A DNA stretch of 48,055 bases from assembly GCA_016710095.1 (NCBI GenBank), contig JADJLL010000026.1, positions 1 through 48,055 of the forward strand, written 5' to 3'. The notes beneath the pieces were generated by a model. The model had not been told where the DNA came from and searched no databases. It saw nothing but the letters and a program-made list of their open reading frames with translations. Shown here piece by piece: positions 45,701 through 48,055 of this stretch (its first letter is position 1; every line of letters begins with the position of its first letter). Made by a program: the position numbers and the translations under genes. The stretch comes from Candidatus Eiseniibacteriota bacterium. GTDB lineage: Bacteria > Eisenbacteria > RBG-16-71-46.

Positions 45701-46095
45701 CCGAGGCGCAGTCGCGCCTGCCGCTGCTCCAGTCGGCGCTCGAGGAAACGACGCGCCCGACCGAGGACCTGCGTGCGCAGCTGCGTGACGTGCGCCGGCG
45801 TCTCGACGGCATCAGTGTGATCTTCTACGGCGATCGCGTGCTGCGTCGCGCCGAGGAAGCCACGCCGCCCTCGCTCATGGAGCGCGTGAACGGCGTCGTG
45901 AGCGGGCACTGGGCGTCGACCAGCGCGCCGACGGCGACGCACCGCCGTGGCTACGAGATCGCGTCCGCGCAGTTCGGCGGCGTGCTCGAGCAGCTGCGCG
46001 CGGCGATCCGCGACCTGCAGGCGCTCGAGGCGAAGGCCGAGGCGCTCGGCGCGCCGTGGACGCCGGGCCGCCTGCCGGAGTGGAAGCCGGAGTAG
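42790..46095 (+). CDS. Secreted BNR/VPS10 (sortilin-like) beta-propeller protein
   Basis: 1101 residues with the signal peptide MNHKPLFWTSVLCLSLVTGAALA. The body has many Asp-box repeats (SxDxGxTW): TTNAGTTWKPI, SDDGGRTWENT, TTDSGKTWKRV, SVDGGDTWKKL, SDDGGRTWRRA, SDDRGDTWKPV and STDMGRTWTNI, which build a sialidase/VPS10-type propeller. The region after about residue 755 (ESVLLPVRKTPMFIPSSPMG) continues into a beta sandwich (VVLTVTDAAGNVVRRLSGPS) and a helical end. Proteins with this order are commonly labelled glycosyl hydrolase, but I see no catalytic site that proves hydrolysis; peptide or glycan binding is possible. It follows the M28 peptidase and ends at a strong terminator. Confidence 0.88.
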   Translation: MNHKPLFWTSVLCLSLVTGAALAAARPAAKPAAKQPESKLSAGSFAGLKFRSIGPALTSGRVVDLAVHPRDKSTWYVATAYGGVWKTTNAGTTWKPIFDSQGTSSTGCVAIDPRQPLTVWVGSGENNSQRSVGWGDGVYRSDDGGRTWENTGLKDSQHIGMIAIHPAKPGVVLVAAQGPLWAPGGDRGVYKTTDSGKTWKRVLYVDEWTGGNEVWFDPHDPEVLYASTYQRHRKEWTLIDGGPGSGIWKSVDGGDTWKKLAGGLPGEDMGKIGLTVPKTETDVVVAVIEAANGKGGMYRTNDAGANWEKVADVLSGSPQYYNELFSDPTVPGRLYLVDTFLQTSDDGGRTWRRAGEQHKHVDNHIVWVDPADSRHVLVGCDGGLYESFDRCATWKYFGNLPITQFYKIEVDDSKPFYYVYGGTQDNNTQGGPSRTSNVHGIRNSDWFITVGGDGFQPRVDPSNPNIVYSESQHGGLARYDRATGENIDIQPQPEPGEDGSRWNWDSPLIISPFSPSRLYFASQRLYRSDDRGDTWKPVSGDLSRGVQRNKLPVMGRVWSIDAVAKNASTTVYGNIVALFESPLREHTIYAGTDDGLIHVTEDAGAHWRRIETPAGVGEYAYVTRVVASQHAAGTVYATYDRHRMGDLKPYVMKSTDMGRTWTNITGDLPVNGSVFAFCEDHVDPNLLFVGTEFGAFFTQDGGRKWIKLTGGLPVQSIHDIAIQKREGDLILGSFSRGFYILDDYSALRTMNEARLNEESVLLPVRKTPMFIPSSPMGGAGSAEQGHEFYTGENPPFGAVFTYWLRDEYQSLREKRHEREKKQKKAGQDSFYPSWDSLRAEAREEAPAVVLTVTDAAGNVVRRLSGPSDEGFHRVAWDLRWASSEPAVLGSRTRGDWDDTPNGPLASPGTYTVQLAKRIDGVLTPLGAPQQFVCEPLGAPSLPPADRGALLAFEQKTARLQRAVLGATRVLAEAQSRLPLLQSALEETTRPTEDLRAQLRDVRRRLDGISVIFYGDRVLRRAEEATPPSLMERVNGVVSGHWASTSAPTATHRRGYEIASAQFGGVLEQLRAAIRDLQALEAKAEALGAPWTPGRLPEWKPE

Positions 46096-46139
46096 GCCTC
46101 GACGACGACGATCGAGGGCGCCGTCGCGCGCCTCCGGGA

Positions 46140-46178
46140 AAAGAGCGGCCGCCCTTGCCGGGTGGCCGCTCTTTCTTA
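46140..46178 (+). terminator. Strong intrinsic terminator after the BNR/VPS10-like gene
   Basis: AAAGAGCGGCCGCCC (46140-46154) and GGGTGGCCGCTCTTT (46160-46174) form a 15-base stem with one G-T pair, a 5-base loop and a T-rich tail (CTTTCTTA). Confidence 0.85.
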
Positions 46179-46237
46179 CGCTTACTGCGGTGTGGCTGCC
46201 GGCCGTTCCGGCTCATGGACCGCAGGCGGGAGGACGC

Positions 46238-47066
46238 GTGGCAGGGCGACTCGACACCAGTGGAAGTCGCGGGGCATTCCGGGCGGCGCTGATGCTCTCG
46301 CTCTCGGCGCTCGTCGCGATCGCCGCCTCGAGCGGCGCGCGGGCGGAGGAGCTGCCCCTGTGGGCGCGCCGGACGAGCCGCGCACTCGCACCGGCACCGG
46401 CCTGGCGCGCCCGCGGTGCAGCAGCTGTTCGACGAGACCCGCGTGAAGGTGCGGGAGGCCGGCCGCGTGATCGTGCTGCGCCGCGGCGTCGTGCGCGTGC
46501 TGCGGCCGGGCGGCCTTCCGGAGTCTTTCGGTGAAGCGTGCCTCCCGCCGGACGGCGGCGAAGTGCTGTCCGCGCGCGCATGGCGGGTCGGCGTGCGCGG
46601 CGAAGCGCGCGCGTTGCCCGTGGAGCGCGACAGCTCACGCGCGGGGACTGCCGGCGCCGCGGGCGCCGCGGGCGCCGCGGGCCAGGGATGCGTGCGAGTC
46701 ACGCCCGAGGCCGCGCTCGCGGGCACGGTGTTCGTGTGGGAAATCGTGACCGAGGACGACCTGCCGCTGCCACGGTGGACGCACGACTTCTCGGGACCGC
46801 TTCCGGTGGTCGAGTCGCGCTTCGCGATCATCTTGCCCGACGGCTTCGAACCCGACGCGCAGCTCGCTTCCGGCGGCGGCGTGTACGCCGTGCGCACGGG
46901 CCGCGCATGGTACGGGCTCGCCCTCGGCCTCGCGGCGACTCCGGTCGAGACGCCGGAGAGCGCGCCGATGCCCGCACAGCCGACGCTCTTCGTCGCGTGG
47001 CGAGCCCCGAAGGAAGTCCTCCCACGTGGGGCCCCGGCAGGGCGGCGATGGAGCCGCACTCCGTGA
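46238..47066 (+). pseudogene. DUF3857-like exported protein, frameshifted and truncated
   Basis: Starts at GTG 46238 after a GGGAGG site. A signal peptide region (ALMLSLSALVAIAASSGARA) leads to EELPLWARRTSRALAPAPAW; a single-base shift near 46415 then leads to QQLFDETRVKVREAGRVIVL, LSARAWRVGVRGEARALPVE and FVWEIVTEDDLPLPRWTHDF. This order resembles DUF3857, the beta-rich domain that usually precedes a transglutaminase-like domain. No transglutaminase domain is readable after the TGA at 47064-47066, so the gene seems cut short as well as shifted. It contains the GGCGCCGCG microrepeat at 46653-46682. Assignment to DUF3857 is moderate. Confidence 0.5.
46653..46682 (+). repeat. GGCGCCGCG microrepeat (three 9-base units)
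   Basis: Three tandem copies of GGCGCCGCG plus a partial copy encode Gly-Ala-Ala repeats within the DUF3857-like gene. Such a run is prone to replication slippage. Confidence 0.7.
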
Positions 47067-47573
47067 GCCCTGTCCGAGCGGCTGCGAGCCGTGGCGGACG
47101 GGATCGCGGGCCCTCATGGAACCCGGCCGCGATCCGGGGCTCGGGCACGGATGGGACATGCGTCCGCAACGCCTGCGGTCGTCACGAGCGGCGGCTTCGG
47201 CGGCGAGTCGCACTCCTCCACTCCTACGACCGAAACTACGCGGCGCTGTTCGACCGCCGCGCCTGGCTCCCTGGCGCGGGCCTCCCGGCGACAGGCGGAA
47301 TCGCGCTGATCGGCCGCGCTCGCGCGGCGGTTCGCACCCCGGCGGGGAAGCGGGCGGGATTGCCGCCCGGCGGCAGCGGCTGCCGGAAGTTCGCGCCGCA
47401 CACGAGGCGGGCCCGCCTCGCGCCACCTCGGCGTGCGCGGCGTCTTCGCTCGTGTGCGTGGGCAGTTGCCTCGCGCGCCGCGCGAGCGCACTTCCGCGGC
47501 CCCGCGCTTGCAACTCGTGCGTGTGGCGGCGCCGGCGTTCGGCGGCTGCTTCACTCGCGAGGGGAGAGACCAC
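47067..47573. other. 507-base stretch without a convincing gene
   Basis: Open frames here have Arg/Ala/Pro-rich products. One plus-strand piece, LLHSYDRNYAALFDRRAWLP (about 47212-47271), looks more protein-like and could be a relic of the C-terminal part of the preceding gene or of another gene. Nothing else is recognisable. Confidence 0.35.
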
Positions 47574-48055
47574 ATGTCCGTCCACAGCGTCGGCGGCAAC
47601 CGCATGTCGGCTGCCGACTGGCTCACGCTCATGCGCACGCGCGGCGCCGACTCCGCGCAGGACCTGACGGCGAGGATCACGAAGCTGGGCGCGGACGTGC
47701 GCGCGGGCGATCTCGCGGCCGCAGCGAGCGACGCGCAGAGCGTGACCGCCGCGAGCGGCTGGCCGATGCGCAAGGACGAGGCGCAGGAGTTCGAGTCCGG
47801 CATGCGCTCGCTCACCGAAGCGATCGGCGCCGGCGACGTGGGCGCCGCGCAGGCGGCGTTCGCGAAGGTCGCCACCGGACTGGCGCGCTCGCAGGTGCAC
47901 CAGTGGACGCCGCCGGTGGACGGGCTGCTCGCGTCCTTCACGACGCAGGAGACGGACGATCCGTTCGCGGGCGTGTTCGGCACGCTCGGCTCCTCGCTCG
48001 CCAGCGACGATCTCGGCTCGGCGAGCGCCGCGCTCACGCAGCTCCAGCTGCTGCT
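47574..48055 (+). CDS. Unknown protein, 3' end cut by window edge
   Basis: 160 codons from ATG 47574 (after a GGGGAGAG site) with no stop before the window ends. Start MSVHSVGGNRMSAADWLTLM, then ADSAQDLTARITKLGADVRA, FESGMRSLTEAIGAGDVGAA and LGSSLASDDLGSASAALTQL. The chain is Ala/Gly/Ser-rich, acidic and mostly helical, with three loose repeats of an L-xx-A-xxx-GD-xx-A-A pattern. There is no signal peptide or membrane helix. Family not recognised; it is open to the right edge so its full length is unknown. Confidence 0.7.
   Translation, partial: MSVHSVGGNRMSAADWLTLMRTRGADSAQDLTARITKLGADVRAGDLAAAASDAQSVTAASGWPMRKDEAQEFESGMRSLTEAIGAGDVGAAQAAFAKVATGLARSQVHQWTPPVDGLLASFTTQETDDPFAGVFGTLGSSLASDDLGSASAALTQLQLL

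Noticed and set aside
42718..45942. A 1074-codon open frame on the minus strand
   Set aside because: Antisense shadow of the BNR/VPS10-like gene; low-complexity Arg/Val/His composition and no start context.
1..48055. CRISPR array, tRNA, rRNA or transposase
   Set aside because: No regularly spaced direct repeats, tRNA-like cloverleafs with TTCGAAT-type loops or transposase motifs were found on reading; the propeller repeats are coding and degenerate.

Overview
The window is very GC-rich bacterial DNA, with near-saturated G/C at third codon positions. Two secreted proteins end in FlgD-like beta-sandwich tails (17328-19730 and 20905-21528). Together with secreted M28, M3 and BNR/VPS10-type proteins and a CHAT/TPR and kinase/TPR pair, this suggests an uncultured member of the FCB group, such as a Candidatus Eisenbacteria-like heterotroph. 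That placement is inference; there is no rRNA marker. I see no tRNA, rRNA, CRISPR array or insertion sequence.

Left block (1-22.1 kb) has well-formed genes. In order they are: an edge-truncated ArsR repressor (-), a GNAT acetyltransferase, a lone tyrosine recombinase (-), a DUF4242 protein, a run of CHAT/TPR protein, Ser/Thr kinase/TPR and DEAD-box helicase, then PepD, a secreted unknown, an M3 oligopeptidase, an F420/NADP reductase-like protein, an NhaR-like LysR regulator (-), an HPF/RaiA-like factor, a zinc-ribbon protein, TerC and YciH. These are followed on the minus strand by a 14-repeat propeller protein, a FlgD-tailed secreted protein and a secreted YHS protein. A 1.17-kb stretch (19731-20904) holds no convincing intact gene.

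Middle block (22.2-41.1 kb) looks like an accessory stress and osmoprotection island. It holds an ECF sigma factor, its zinc anti-sigma and a thioredoxin-reductase-like/polyferredoxin fusion (-). Next come MscS, trehalose synthase, a glycosyltransferase and a membrane-helix protein (+). Then a minus run of otsA, a membrane-helix protein, a ClC channel with CBS domains, a tandem universal stress protein and a CPA1 Na+/H+ antiporter. It closes with otsB and a TetR regulator (+) and a CPA2 antiporter (-). Eleven genes here carry one or more single-base frameshifts, while genes just outside are intact. This is either an error-prone part of the assembly or real decay; products are described from frame-corrected reading.

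Right block (41.2-48.1 kb) holds an intact M28 peptidase, a 1101-residue BNR/VPS10-like secreted protein, a broken DUF3857-like gene, a gene-poor stretch and an edge-truncated unknown gene.

The island combines two trehalose routes (TreS from maltose; OtsA/OtsB from UDP-glucose and glucose-6-phosphate), a probable second solute glycosyltransferase, and channels and antiporters. This fits a coordinated osmotic and desiccation response. Several promoters are visible, and three genes (GNAT, yciH, M28) appear to be transcribed without a leader.
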